Of a stretch of 64,000 nt of DNA, positions 24,958-32,400 are shown piece after piece. The translations under genes and the position numbers were made by a program. Each line of letters starts with the position of its first letter. The first letter of the stretch is position 1. Where the stretch lies: assembly GCF_003574315.2 (NCBI RefSeq), contig NZ_AP025739.1:4402001-4466000 (forward strand), in the 5' to 3' direction. The notes under the pieces were generated by a model. It did not search any database and was not told the origin of the DNA. It was given only the letters and a program-made list of their open reading frames with translations. The DNA is from Capsulimonas corticalis. Lineage in GTDB: Bacteria; Armatimonadota; Armatimonadia; Armatimonadales; Capsulimonadaceae.

Positions 24958-26097
24958 TTGGACACGCCTTTATCGTTTGCGCACAACGGCCGTATGACCG
25001 GGCTGGACCTGTCGTCACAGACCAATCACTATGCGCGGCTTCTGGCGGCTTTGCGGCGCGCCACCCAGCGGCGCGCGTCCGACGTGCATCTGGTCGTCGG
25101 CCTCCCGCCGATGTTCCGGATCGATGGAGAATTGGTGGCGGACAGCGATACGTCCCTGGGGCGCGAGGATGTGCGCTCACTGGTCTATTCGCTGCTCAGC
25201 GAAGGGCAGCGCGAAGAGTTCGAGCGTGACTGGCAGCTCTGCGTCTCGATCTTCCTGCCGGATATGGGACATTTTCGCGTGACCGTGTACTTCCACATGG
25301 GGAATGTGGAGGCGTCCATCCGGGTCTGCCCCCTGAGCCTGCGCACGCCGCAGGAGCTGGGCCTGCCGGAGATCATGCACAAGCTGGTCGAGAAGCGCAG
25401 CGGCTTGATCTTGATCACCGGACCGACCGGTAGCGGAAAGACGACGACGTTCAACTGCATGATCGATATGATCAACCGGCAGCGGCGCTGCAAGATCATC
25501 ACGGTCGAGGATCCGGTCGAGTTCGTGCATGAGAATCGTTTGAGTTTGATCGTGCAGCAGCAGGTTCATTCCGATACGCGCTCATTCAGCAAGGCGCTGG
25601 TGCATATTCTGCGTCAGGATCCCGACGTAATCGGGGTGGGGGAGATGCGCGATCTGGAGACGATCTCCACCGCGCTGACCGCCGCCGAAACGGGACATCT
25701 GGTGATCGCGACGCTGCATACGCCCGACGCGGTGCAGACGGTGGACCGGATCGTGGACGCCTTCCCGGGCGACACGCAGGCGCAGATCCAGACTCAGCTC
25801 GCGGCGTGTTTGGTCGCTGTCGTCGCGCAGCAGCTCCTGCCGCGCGTGGACGCCGACGGCCGAAAGCTCGCTACGGAAGTGCTGATCAACAACGCCGCCG
25901 TCCGAAGCCAGATCCGCGAACGCAAGTCCAACATGCTCCGCAGCACGATGCAGACCAGCCGCAAGGAAGGCATGCAGCTCATGGAGCGCTCGCTGCTGGA
26001 CCTCTACCAGAGCGGCGTCATCACCTACGACACCGCGCTTGCGCACGCGCATTCGCCCGAGATCATTCAGCAGTTGATGGCGCCCGAAAAGAAGTAG
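24958..26097 (+). CDS. PilT-like type IV pilus retraction-family ATPase
   Basis: 379 residues from TTG 24958, fixed by AGGAGG (24946-24951) 6 nt upstream. The N-terminal PAS-like domain has RRASDVHLVVGLPPMFRIDG. The RecA-like core has Walker A GPTGSGKTTT, VEDPVEFVH, Walker B region DPDVIGVGEMRDLET and the His box GHLVIATLHTPDAV. The C-terminal AVRSQIRERK matches the AIRNLIRE helix of PilT. Such hexameric ATPases power pilus retraction at the inner membrane. Its place at the end of the Ycf46/DUF1257 locus is unusual: no pil genes are adjacent. Confidence 0.88.
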   Translation: MDTPLSFAHNGRMTGLDLSSQTNHYARLLAALRRATQRRASDVHLVVGLPPMFRIDGELVADSDTSLGREDVRSLVYSLLSEGQREEFERDWQLCVSIFLPDMGHFRVTVYFHMGNVEASIRVCPLSLRTPQELGLPEIMHKLVEKRSGLILITGPTGSGKTTTFNCMIDMINRQRRCKIITVEDPVEFVHENRLSLIVQQQVHSDTRSFSKALVHILRQDPDVIGVGEMRDLETISTALTAAETGHLVIATLHTPDAVQTVDRIVDAFPGDTQAQIQTQLAACLVAVVAQQLLPRVDADGRKLATEVLINNAAVRSQIRERKSNMLRSTMQTSRKEGMQLMERSLLDLYQSGVITYDTALAHAHSPEIIQQLMAPEKK

Positions 26098-26172
26098 GCG
26101 ATTTCCATGGCCCCTCGTTCACGTCCAAGAATATCGCCCATCGGCGCGGATTTGCCAATTTTCGCAATTCCG

Positions 26173-26181
26173 TGCTATAAT
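26173..26181 (+). promoter_or_regulatory. lexA promoter (extended -10)
   Basis: TTGCCA (26152-26157), 18-bp spacer, TGC-TATAAT (26173-26181). Predicted start near 26188, just before the LexA-like box. Confidence 0.6.
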
Positions 26182-26191
26182 GCCTCATATT

Positions 26192-26205
26192 CGAACATCT
26201 GTTGC
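26192..26205 (+). promoter_or_regulatory. Putative LexA (SOS) box controlling lexA
   Basis: CGAACATCTGTTGC differs in few positions from the Gram-positive/Bacillus-type consensus CGAAC-N4-GTTCG. It lies 10-24 nt past the lexA -10 box, where bound repressor would block initial transcription, as in autoregulated lexA genes. Confidence 0.6.
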
Positions 26206-26240
26206 CAAACAGCTGTACCCGAGGGAGGCTCAGCAATATC

Positions 26241-26864
26241 ATGCCCAGGCCGTTATCCACGCGACAAAAACAAATCTTAACATATATTCAGCAGCATATG
26301 GACGGCCATGGTTATCCCCCGACCGTCCGCGAAATCGGTTCCGCCGTGAACCTCTCCTCCTCGTCCACGGTGCACGCGCACCTGAAGACGCTGGAGGAGC
26401 AGGGGCATATTCAGCGCGACGCCGTGCTGACGCGCGCCATCAAGCTCGTGCCCGGCATGGACGGCGGCGCCGAGCCGCCGCGCAGCAAGCAGATCGTTCA
26501 GGTGCCGATTGTCGGCACCGTCGCGGCCGGCAAGCCCCGCCTTGCTGTGGAGGACGTCGAAGACGTATTCCCGCTGCCGCACGATTTTATCTCCGGCGAC
26601 GGGTTTATTCTCGAAGTGCGTGGGGATAGTATGATCGACGACGGCATCCACGACGGCGACCTCGTCGTTGTGCGCCGCCAGCCCACCGCGAACAATGGGG
26701 AGACTGTTGTCGCCATGATCGAGAGCGAGGCGACCGTCAAGCGCTTCTACAAAGAAAAGCAGCGGATCCGTCTTCAGCCCGCGAACAAGTTTATGAAGCC
26801 AATGTACTTCGAAGATGTTCAGATCGCCGGCAAAGTCGTCGGATTGGTCCGCAAGTTCTCTTAA
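26241..26864 (+). CDS. lexA: LexA repressor
   Basis: 207 residues from ATG 26241, with GAGGGAGG upstream (26221-26228). The N-terminal winged helix starts RPLSTRQKQILTYIQ and has the recognition helix SSSSTVHAHLKTLEEQG. The autocleavage site Ala96-Gly97 lies in GTVAAGKP, and the S24 dyad is Ser130 (RGDSMID) and Lys167 (EATVKRFY). LexA represses DNA-damage genes until RecA filaments trigger its self-cleavage. A candidate LexA box in its own promoter implies autoregulation. The extra 13 N-terminal codons of the frame are upstream leader. Confidence 0.94.
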   Translation: MPRPLSTRQKQILTYIQQHMDGHGYPPTVREIGSAVNLSSSSTVHAHLKTLEEQGHIQRDAVLTRAIKLVPGMDGGAEPPRSKQIVQVPIVGTVAAGKPRLAVEDVEDVFPLPHDFISGDGFILEVRGDSMIDDGIHDGDLVVVRRQPTANNGETVVAMIESEATVKRFYKEKQRIRLQPANKFMKPMYFEDVQIAGKVVGLVRKFS

Positions 26865-26890
26865 GGTCCCGTTTTAAGGTTCTGTATTTT

Positions 26891-27352
26891 ATGCCCACGA
26901 TTGAAAATGAAGTCACCGTCAACGCTCCGCTGGAGCGTGTTTATGCGCTCGCGAAGGATGTTGAGAGCTTTCCGGAGTTCATGCCGGATGTCGAAAGCCT
27001 CGTCGTTCAGGAGCGCAGCGACGACGGCGCGCGGACGGTGACTCAGTGGGTGGGCGTGGCGTCGGACTTCAAATTGAAGATCCGCTGGACGGAAGAAGAC
27101 GTATGGGATGACGCCGCGCACATTTGCCGCTTCACGCAGGTGAAGGGTGACTATCAATCGTACGGCGGAAATTGGACATTTAGCGATCTGGGCGGCGGGC
27201 AGACAAAGTTTTCGTCGGTCCTGACCTACGAATTCGAGATCCCATTGATCGGGCCGCTGCTCAAAAAAGTGGTGGCGAAGCTGATGCGCGAGAACACGCA
27301 GCGGCTGCTCGACGCGATTAAGACCCGCGCGGAGCAGCCGGAGCCTGCGTAA
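26891..27352 (+). CDS. SRPBCC-family (polyketide cyclase/Coq10-like) protein
   Basis: 153 residues. The START/Bet v1 pattern is clear: an N-terminal ENEVTVNAPLERVYALAKDV, then ESFPEFMPDVESL, mid-protein RWTEEDVWDDAAH, and a C-terminal amphipathic helix PLLKKVVAKLMRENTQRLLD. The fold binds hydrophobic ligands; relatives include Coq10 and aromatase/cyclases, and many are of unknown role. It starts 26 bp after lexA, so it may be co-transcribed. Its end overlaps the convergent SpoIID gene by 35 bp. Confidence 0.82.
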   Translation: MPTIENEVTVNAPLERVYALAKDVESFPEFMPDVESLVVQERSDDGARTVTQWVGVASDFKLKIRWTEEDVWDDAAHICRFTQVKGDYQSYGGNWTFSDLGGGQTKFSSVLTYEFEIPLIGPLLKKVVAKLMRENTQRLLDAIKTRAEQPEPA

Positions 27353-28628
27353 ACTGTTTCGGCGCGGACGCCTGCGCCGGAGTCAGTTTGACCGTGCTCA
27401 GCGGCACGATCTGGACGCCGACATAGTAATGCGTCAAGATGTCCTTGTAGCTTTTCCGGTAAGGCGGCGAGGCCATCGCGACCGCCCCCAGCTGTGACAT
27501 CCCCATTCCGTGGCCCCATCCCCGGCCACGGAACTCATAACTTCCATCCTGCAATACCTTCATGGAAACCAGCGTGCTGCGCAGCTGGTCGTATCCCAGA
27601 ATCTGCCGAAGCTGAGGCCCCGTCACGGTCTTCGTCTTTCCATCCTTGCCGACGACCGTCGCGGTGGCGATCCGACCGGATGTATCCACCCCGTCGATCG
27701 TCAGAACTTTGAGTTTGCCGACATTTGTCCGGTCGTCCTTGCAGAGCAGCGCCTCGATTTGCGCGCCGCTGAAGGTGCATAGCCAGAGATGCTTCGGCGC
27801 ATCGGCGGCGTACTCCGGCTTGCCCGGCGCCGGGCAGTCCGGCACGGCCTGGAGGTAGGGGGCGGCGCCCGTCGGATCGCAGGCCGTCACGCCCCCGCTG
27901 TCGGTGGAGTAGGTGGCGTCGATCAGCGCGTCGCCGTAAGTGATGACCTGGCCCTTCGTGGCGTCGACCGCCGCCGTCACAAAGGCGGTCTCGCCGTCGA
28001 TCCCCACATAAGACTGGCACCGTGTGGTGTCGTCCAGATCCATTCCCTCGCGCGCCAGCTTGCCCCGGTTCTTCAGCGTATAGGTGCGCGCCGCGACCGC
28101 CTGCGCTTTCAAGGCTTCCAGCGGAGACTTCGCCCCGATCTCCGCCGGCACCACGCCGCACAAATACGCTTCCAGATCGACGACGTTAATCACGCGCAGC
28201 GTCGCGTCGTCTTCGAACTTAACGGAGAGTGATCCGTGATATCGTCGCCATGGGACGGTGAGTTTGGGGGTCGGGTCGTTGAGGCGGGCTGCTTTGACGG
28301 TCGTGTTTTGTTCCGGGATCAGCTCGATCGGTCCCGCGAGATCGCTTGCGATCTGTTCGTCCTGCTTTTTATCGATCCGGGCCAGCGTCATCCCTTCATC
28401 GTTGGAGACAATTCGGTAAATCGCGCCGGGGGCGGCGCGCGCGACGACGGTGTTTGTCGCGGCGTCTTTCAGGGAAAATGCGCTCTCGGCGGAGACCAGC
28501 AGGGCGGTGGAGTGGCGGAACGTTCGATCGAGACCGATCTTGAGAGGCGGGAGCGGATCGTTCTGCGCGCATGCGGCGAGCGGCAGGACAACAATGGCGG
28601 CGCAAGCGGCGAAGCAAGGGAAGCGCAT
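27318..28628 (-). CDS. SpoIID/LytB-domain lipoprotein (amidase-enhancer/peptidoglycan-binding type)
   Basis: 436 residues from ATG 28628, with GGAGAAGG upstream. A lipoprotein signal ends in LPLAAC. The SpoIID region follows: INVVDLEAYLCGVVPAEIG, SPLEALKAQAVAARTYTL, CQSYVG, YSTDSGGVT and the terminal RGWGHGMGMSQLGA. SpoIID-type proteins are lytic transglycosylases or amidase enhancers acting on peptidoglycan. In a Gram-negative cell this one would sit in the periplasm on a lipid anchor. The Pro/Ala-rich end overlaps the SRPBCC gene. Confidence 0.87.
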   Translation of the reverse strand: MRFPCFAACAAIVVLPLAACAQNDPLPPLKIGLDRTFRHSTALLVSAESAFSLKDAATNTVVARAAPGAIYRIVSNDEGMTLARIDKKQDEQIASDLAGPIELIPEQNTTVKAARLNDPTPKLTVPWRRYHGSLSVKFEDDATLRVINVVDLEAYLCGVVPAEIGAKSPLEALKAQAVAARTYTLKNRGKLAREGMDLDDTTRCQSYVGIDGETAFVTAAVDATKGQVITYGDALIDATYSTDSGGVTACDPTGAAPYLQAVPDCPAPGKPEYAADAPKHLWLCTFSGAQIEALLCKDDRTNVGKLKVLTIDGVDTSGRIATATVVGKDGKTKTVTGPQLRQILGYDQLRSTLVSMKVLQDGSYEFRGRGWGHGMGMSQLGAVAMASPPYRKSYKDILTHYYVGVQIVPLSTVKLTPAQASAPKQFTQAPAAPRGS

Positions 28629-28655
28629 ACGGGCCTTCTCCGTGGGACACAAATG

Positions 28656-28681
28656 CAAACAGCCCAGGGATACTGGGCTGT
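28656..28681 (-). terminator. Terminator of tRNA-Pro
   Basis: Minus-strand ACAGCCCAG / CTGGGCTGT hairpin with a 5-nt loop, followed by TTGCATTTGTG, 30 nt past the tRNA 3' end. Confidence 0.6.
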
Positions 28682-28710
28682 CAATCTGCGGTATGGATTC
28701 TGAAAAACTC

Positions 28711-28787
28711 TGGTCGGGGTGAGAGGATTTGAACCTCCGACCTCACGGACCCGAACCGTGCGCTCTACCAAGCTGAGCCACACCCCG
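28711..28787 (-). tRNA. tRNA-Pro(CGG)
   Basis: A 77-nt cloverleaf: acceptor CGGGGTG/CACCCCG, D arm GCTC-AGCTTGGTA-GAGC, anticodon stem CACGG/CCGTG with loop TTCGGGT (anticodon CGG), T arm GGAGG-TTCAAAT-CCTCT, discriminator A and encoded CCA (28711-28713). It reads CCG proline codons, which suit a high-GC genome. Own promoter and terminator. Confidence 0.95.
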
Positions 28788-28804
28788 TCGTCCAGAGCGA
28801 ATAT

Positions 28805-28834
28805 ATAATAGCACTTTCAATCAGCGTTTGTCAA
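28805..28834 (-). promoter_or_regulatory. Promoter of tRNA-Pro
   Basis: Minus-strand TTGACA (28834-28829), 18-bp spacer, TATTAT (28810-28805), 17 nt before the tRNA 5' end. Confidence 0.7.
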
Positions 28835-28876
28835 CAGTTTCACTGCGGATGAGCAGAAAACCATAGAATTACTTGA

Positions 28877-28911
28877 GAGACCTCCCCCGGCCGAAGGCCG
28901 TGGGTTGGTCT
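28877..28911 (-). terminator. Hairpin at the end of the cobalamin cluster
   Basis: Minus-strand AGAGACC...GGTCTCT stem with an inner GGCC-TTC-GGCC hairpin, directly after the stop of the BtuF-like gene. No strong T-tract. Confidence 0.5.
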
Positions 28912-29844
28912 CTACTTCCCAAGCAGCGCGTTGATTCGCAGGATCTTTCGCGGATCGTCGGGCTCGCCGAAGATCGCGGGGTGGATCATGCGCGCCATAA
29001 GCTCCAGGCTGTCCACGACGCGCGGGCCGGGGCGGCTGAAGTAGTCGGAGCCGTTGACGAGGTAGACGTTCCCATTGCGCACGGCGGCGAGATCGGTATA
29101 ACCCGGCAGGGCCTCCAGAATCGGAATGTCTTCGATGGATCGTTCGATGGGGAAGCCGCACTGCGCGATTACCAGCACCTCAGGATCGAATTCGCGTATG
29201 CTGTCCCAGGTGATCTGCGTCGAGGGTTCGTGCATCCTGCCGAGCGCATCGTGGCCGCCTGCGATTTCCACCAGCTCGGGATCCCAGTGTCCGCCGCAGA
29301 AGAGGGGATCGATCCATTCCAGAAGCACCGTGCGCGGGCGGGTCTCGGTGAAGTGCGCCACGGTTGTCCGGACATCGTCGATCCGCGCCTGTAAGCCGGC
29401 GATCACTTGTTCCGCCTTTTCGGGAATCCCGGCGGCCGCGCCGACCTGACGGATATTCTCCAGAATGTCCGAAAGCGTCGTTGGCTCCAGGTTGAGAACC
29501 TGGGGGCGCGGCTCGGGCAGGAAACAGACGGCCGCCACGACATCGTCATAGGCCACGGCGCAGACATCGCAAAGCTGCTGCGTCAAAATCAGATCGGGCT
29601 GAAGCGCTTGCAGCAGCTCGGAATCGATCGTGTAGAGGCTGTGCGAATCGCCGATCTTGTTGGTGACAATGGCGTCGATCTCGCGGCTGGAAAGCCCTGG
29701 AGGGATGATGCTGCGCGTGATGTGCGGCTTGGCGAGCGCGGCGCTCGGGTAATCGCACTCGTGGGTGACGGCGACGACGCTGTCTCCCAGTCCCAGGGCG
29801 AACGCGATCTCCGTGGCGCTTGGCAGCAGTGAAACGATCTTCAT
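28912..29844 (-). CDS. BtuF-like cobalamin/helical-backbone metal receptor family protein without signal peptide
   Basis: 310 residues. It begins directly with MKIVSLLPSATEIAFALGLG, the first beta strand of class III substrate-binding proteins, and has VVAVTHECDYP and ITWDSIREFDPEVLVIAQCG as in the 'cobalamin-binding protein' subgroup. It lacks a signal peptide, unlike the second BtuF homologue at 32401-33300, so it may act in the cytoplasm. It follows cobT by 6 bp on the same strand, tying it to B12 metabolism. Confidence 0.8.
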   Translation of the reverse strand: MKIVSLLPSATEIAFALGLGDSVVAVTHECDYPSAALAKPHITRSIIPPGLSSREIDAIVTNKIGDSHSLYTIDSELLQALQPDLILTQQLCDVCAVAYDDVVAAVCFLPEPRPQVLNLEPTTLSDILENIRQVGAAAGIPEKAEQVIAGLQARIDDVRTTVAHFTETRPRTVLLEWIDPLFCGGHWDPELVEIAGGHDALGRMHEPSTQITWDSIREFDPEVLVIAQCGFPIERSIEDIPILEALPGYTDLAAVRNGNVYLVNGSDYFSRPGPRVVDSLELMARMIHPAIFGEPDDPRKILRINALLGK

Positions 29845-29850
29845 CTGACG

Positions 29851-30897
29851 TTACTCCCGGTCCGAAACGCCCGCCTGTTCGAATGTCGCGACATCCCGGA
29901 GGACGGCAAGAGCGGATTGGATGAGCGGAACCGCGAGCGCCGCGCCGCTGCCTTCGCCCAGACGCATGCCAAGGTCCAGCAGGGGCGTCAGTTCTAATCG
30001 TCTCAGCAGCAGCGTGTGTCCCGGTTCAGGCGACCGGTGGGACGCCAGCAGATATTCGCGCGCCGCCGGCGCAATCGCCGCCGCGAGCAGTCCAGCCGTG
30101 GTTGAGATAAATCCATCCAGCAGCACCGGAACGCGCCGCCGCGCGGCCGCCAGCGCGACGCCCGCCATCGCCGCGATTTCCAGGCCGCCGATCGCCGACA
30201 AGATCTCCAGTGGGTCGGATGTTTTGGGAAGCCGGGCCAGTCCCGTCTCAATCGCCGCGAGTTTGCGCGCCAAACCGGCGTCGTCCACGCCGGTTCCGCG
30301 TCCGATCAGCTCCGCCGGCGCCAATCCCGTCAGCGCCGCCGAAAGCGCGGCCGCCGTGGTCGTATTCCCGATGCCCATCTCGCCAATGACCGCCAGATCG
30401 GCGCCCGAGGCTTCGAAGATCTCCGCGCCGATCTGGATCGCCCGCAGGGCTTCCTCGCGCGTCATGGCGGGACCCTCAGTCCAATCCGCCGTCCCGAGCC
30501 GAACTTTACGATGATGTATGATAAGATCATCGGGCAGCGCCGACGACACGCCGACATCCGCCACTGTCAATTCCGCGCCGATTTGCTTCGCCAGCACATT
30601 GATCACCGCGCCGCCGCGCGCGTAGTTCAGCACCATCTGAGCCGTCACTTCGGCGGGGTAGGCGCTGACGCCGCGCGCCGCCACCCCATGATCGGCGGCG
30701 AAGACAAAGATGCCCGGCCGGTCCGTACGCGGGAGAGGATTTCCCGTGATCCCCGCCAGCTGGATCGACAGCGCTTCCAGTTGACCCAAACTGCCCTGCG
30801 GCTTTGTCAGGCGGTCCTGTCGCTCCCGCGCCTGCCGCGCGGCGTGAACATCGAACGCCGGAATGGAGGCGGCAATGTCGGAGAGTAAAAATGTCAT
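29851..30897 (-). CDS. cobT: Nicotinate-nucleotide--dimethylbenzimidazole phosphoribosyltransferase
   Basis: 348 residues. CobT transfers phosphoribose from nicotinate mononucleotide to dimethylbenzimidazole, making alpha-ribazole phosphate for the lower ligand of B12. Motifs: RLTKPQGSLGQLEALS, FAADHGVAARGVSAYP, GEMGIGNTTTAAAL, GRGTGVDDAGL and LGMRLGEGSGAALA, which carries the catalytic glutamate. Length is standard. It lies between cobS and the BtuF-like gene in a compact minus-strand operon. Confidence 0.95.
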   Translation of the reverse strand: MTFLLSDIAASIPAFDVHAARQARERQDRLTKPQGSLGQLEALSIQLAGITGNPLPRTDRPGIFVFAADHGVAARGVSAYPAEVTAQMVLNYARGGAVINVLAKQIGAELTVADVGVSSALPDDLIIHHRKVRLGTADWTEGPAMTREEALRAIQIGAEIFEASGADLAVIGEMGIGNTTTAAALSAALTGLAPAELIGRGTGVDDAGLARKLAAIETGLARLPKTSDPLEILSAIGGLEIAAMAGVALAAARRRVPVLLDGFISTTAGLLAAAIAPAAREYLLASHRSPEPGHTLLLRRLELTPLLDLGMRLGEGSGAALAVPLIQSALAVLRDVATFEQAGVSDRE

Positions 30898-30918
30898 TGA
30901 TTTATCATCTTTCCCAGA

Positions 30919-31692
30919 TTAATGCAGCAGCCGCGCCGCCATGAGCAGTGTCGTGGCTTCCGCCAGTTGATTCGTCGCGCCCAGGCAATCGCCGGTAATG
31001 CCGCCGAATTTCTTTCGATAGAACCATCCCGTGGCCGCCGCCATCGCCACGGCTCCCAAAAACAGCATCGCGCCGTGGACCATTCCCAGCCAGCGCCCGA
31101 TTACCGCGAGGGTGATGACCGTGGCGATCAGCGTCTCACGCCAGGTCACGAGCGCGGCGATTCCCGCGTTCGCGCCCTTCGCCTCGCGCGCGTACGGCAG
31201 CGCCATGGACATGGGCAGCGACGACCAGCGGGCCAGCATATGCGCGGCGACGAGCGCGCCCCACAGGCGCCCCGGCTCCAGGGACATGATAGCGGACGCC
31301 TTCAATGTGAGCAGCATCCAGAGGCCGACGCCGCCAAAGGTTCCGATCCGGCTGTCGCGCATCACGCGAAGCGCGTCCTCGCGCGTGTGCGGCCCGAGCC
31401 CGTCGCACACATCCGCAAGACCGTCTTCATGAAACGCGCCGGTGACCATCGCCGACGCCGTGACGGTCAGCACGGCAACCGCCAGCGGGTTCAGCCCCAG
31501 CGCCTGTCCCGCCGCGTATACGCCGGCCGCAATCGTCGCGACCACCATCCCCACGGCGGGAAAGAACGCCAGCGCCGCCTGTTTTCCGCCCGCCTCGTCA
31601 TACGCCCAGTCCGGCACGCCGCGCACGGGGATCCGCGTCAGAAATTGCAGGGCGATCAGCGGCGACCAGAGCCATCCCTTGAGCGTCGTCAA
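30919..31692 (-). CDS. cobS: Adenosylcobinamide-GDP ribazoletransferase (cobalamin synthase)
   Basis: 257 residues, an integral membrane enzyme with about six hydrophobic helices. AFHEDGLADVCDGLG and the early LQFLTRIPV are diagnostic of CobS, which joins alpha-ribazole (or its phosphate) to adenosylcobinamide-GDP, the last assembly step of B12. It overlaps the end of cobU by 4 bp and precedes cobT by 21 bp, so the three enzymes of lower-ligand assembly are co-expressed. Confidence 0.93.
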   Translation of the reverse strand: MTTLKGWLWSPLIALQFLTRIPVRGVPDWAYDEAGGKQAALAFFPAVGMVVATIAAGVYAAGQALGLNPLAVAVLTVTASAMVTGAFHEDGLADVCDGLGPHTREDALRVMRDSRIGTFGGVGLWMLLTLKASAIMSLEPGRLWGALVAAHMLARWSSLPMSMALPYAREAKGANAGIAALVTWRETLIATVITLAVIGRWLGMVHGAMLFLGAVAMAAATGWFYRKKFGGITGDCLGATNQLAEATTLLMAARLLH

Positions 31693-32243
31693 CCCTTCAC
31701 CACCATCGGAATGCCCGCGACCAGCAGCCGCACCCGCGTCGCCGCCGCCGCCATCTCCTGATTCGCGCGTCCCGCCACATCCCGGAAGACGCGCCCGAGC
31801 GCCGTCTCGGGAACCAGCCCCATCCCGACTTCGTTGGACACCACGATTACCGTCGGCGCCGCCTGCTGAGCGACCTGCGCCAGCTCCCGCACGGCGGCCT
31901 CCGCCGCCTCAGCGTCCCAGGTTTCCGCCTCACAGGTCGCCGCATCGCCCGAGCGCAGCATATGGTTGACGACGAAAAACGTCAGACAATCGAGCAGTAT
32001 GACGCCCGCCTTCGTTTCCCGCTTCAATACGGCGGCGACATCCAGCGGCTCCTCCACCGTCCGCCACTCCGCCGGCCGGTCCTGCTGATGCCGCGCAATC
32101 CGCTCCCGCATCTCCTCATCGCCCGCCTGCGCCGTCGCGATATAGACCACCGGACGCCCTTGCGCCTCCAATGCGGCGAGTTCCTGCGCGTATCGGCTCT
32201 TGCCCGAACGCGCGCCTCCGAGGATTAGTGTTAGATTGCTCAT
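31689..32243 (-). CDS. cobU: Bifunctional adenosylcobinamide kinase/guanylyltransferase
   Basis: 184 residues. P-loop GGARSGKS at 9-16, then RYAQELA; VIVVSNEVGMGLVPE and LGRVFRDVAGRANQEMA match CobU/CobP. The enzyme phosphorylates adenosylcobinamide and then adds GMP from GTP. It is the first gene of the cobUST-btuF-like run. Between it and the upstream BtuF gene lies a 143-bp palindrome, which may separate two transcripts. Confidence 0.94.
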   Translation of the reverse strand: MSNLTLILGGARSGKSRYAQELAALEAQGRPVVYIATAQAGDEEMRERIARHQQDRPAEWRTVEEPLDVAAVLKRETKAGVILLDCLTFFVVNHMLRSGDAATCEAETWDAEAAEAAVRELAQVAQQAAPTVIVVSNEVGMGLVPETALGRVFRDVAGRANQEMAAAATRVRLLVAGIPMVVKG

Positions 32244-32253
32244 AATGTTGTAC

Positions 32254-32396
32254 GGCCCTCACCCGGCCCTTCGGGCCACCCTCTCCCAATTCTGGGAGAG
32301 GGTTAAGATTCGGATCTTTGATCCGAAAGATCTTATCATTGAAACTCTTGCCCCCATTCTCCCAGAATTGGGAGAGGGGGCCGGGGGGTGAGGGCC
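32254..32396. repeat. Palindromic intergenic element (143 bp)
   Basis: Outer arms GGCCCTCACCC / GGGTGAGGGCC, an inner CTCTCCCAATTCTGGGAGAG motif repeated in inverted form, and a central GATTCGGATC/GATCCGAA hairpin. It fills the gap between btuF and cobU and has no reading frame. It resembles short dispersed palindromes common in large bacterial genomes; no second copy is seen in this window. Confidence 0.7.
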
Positions 32397-32400
32397 AATT

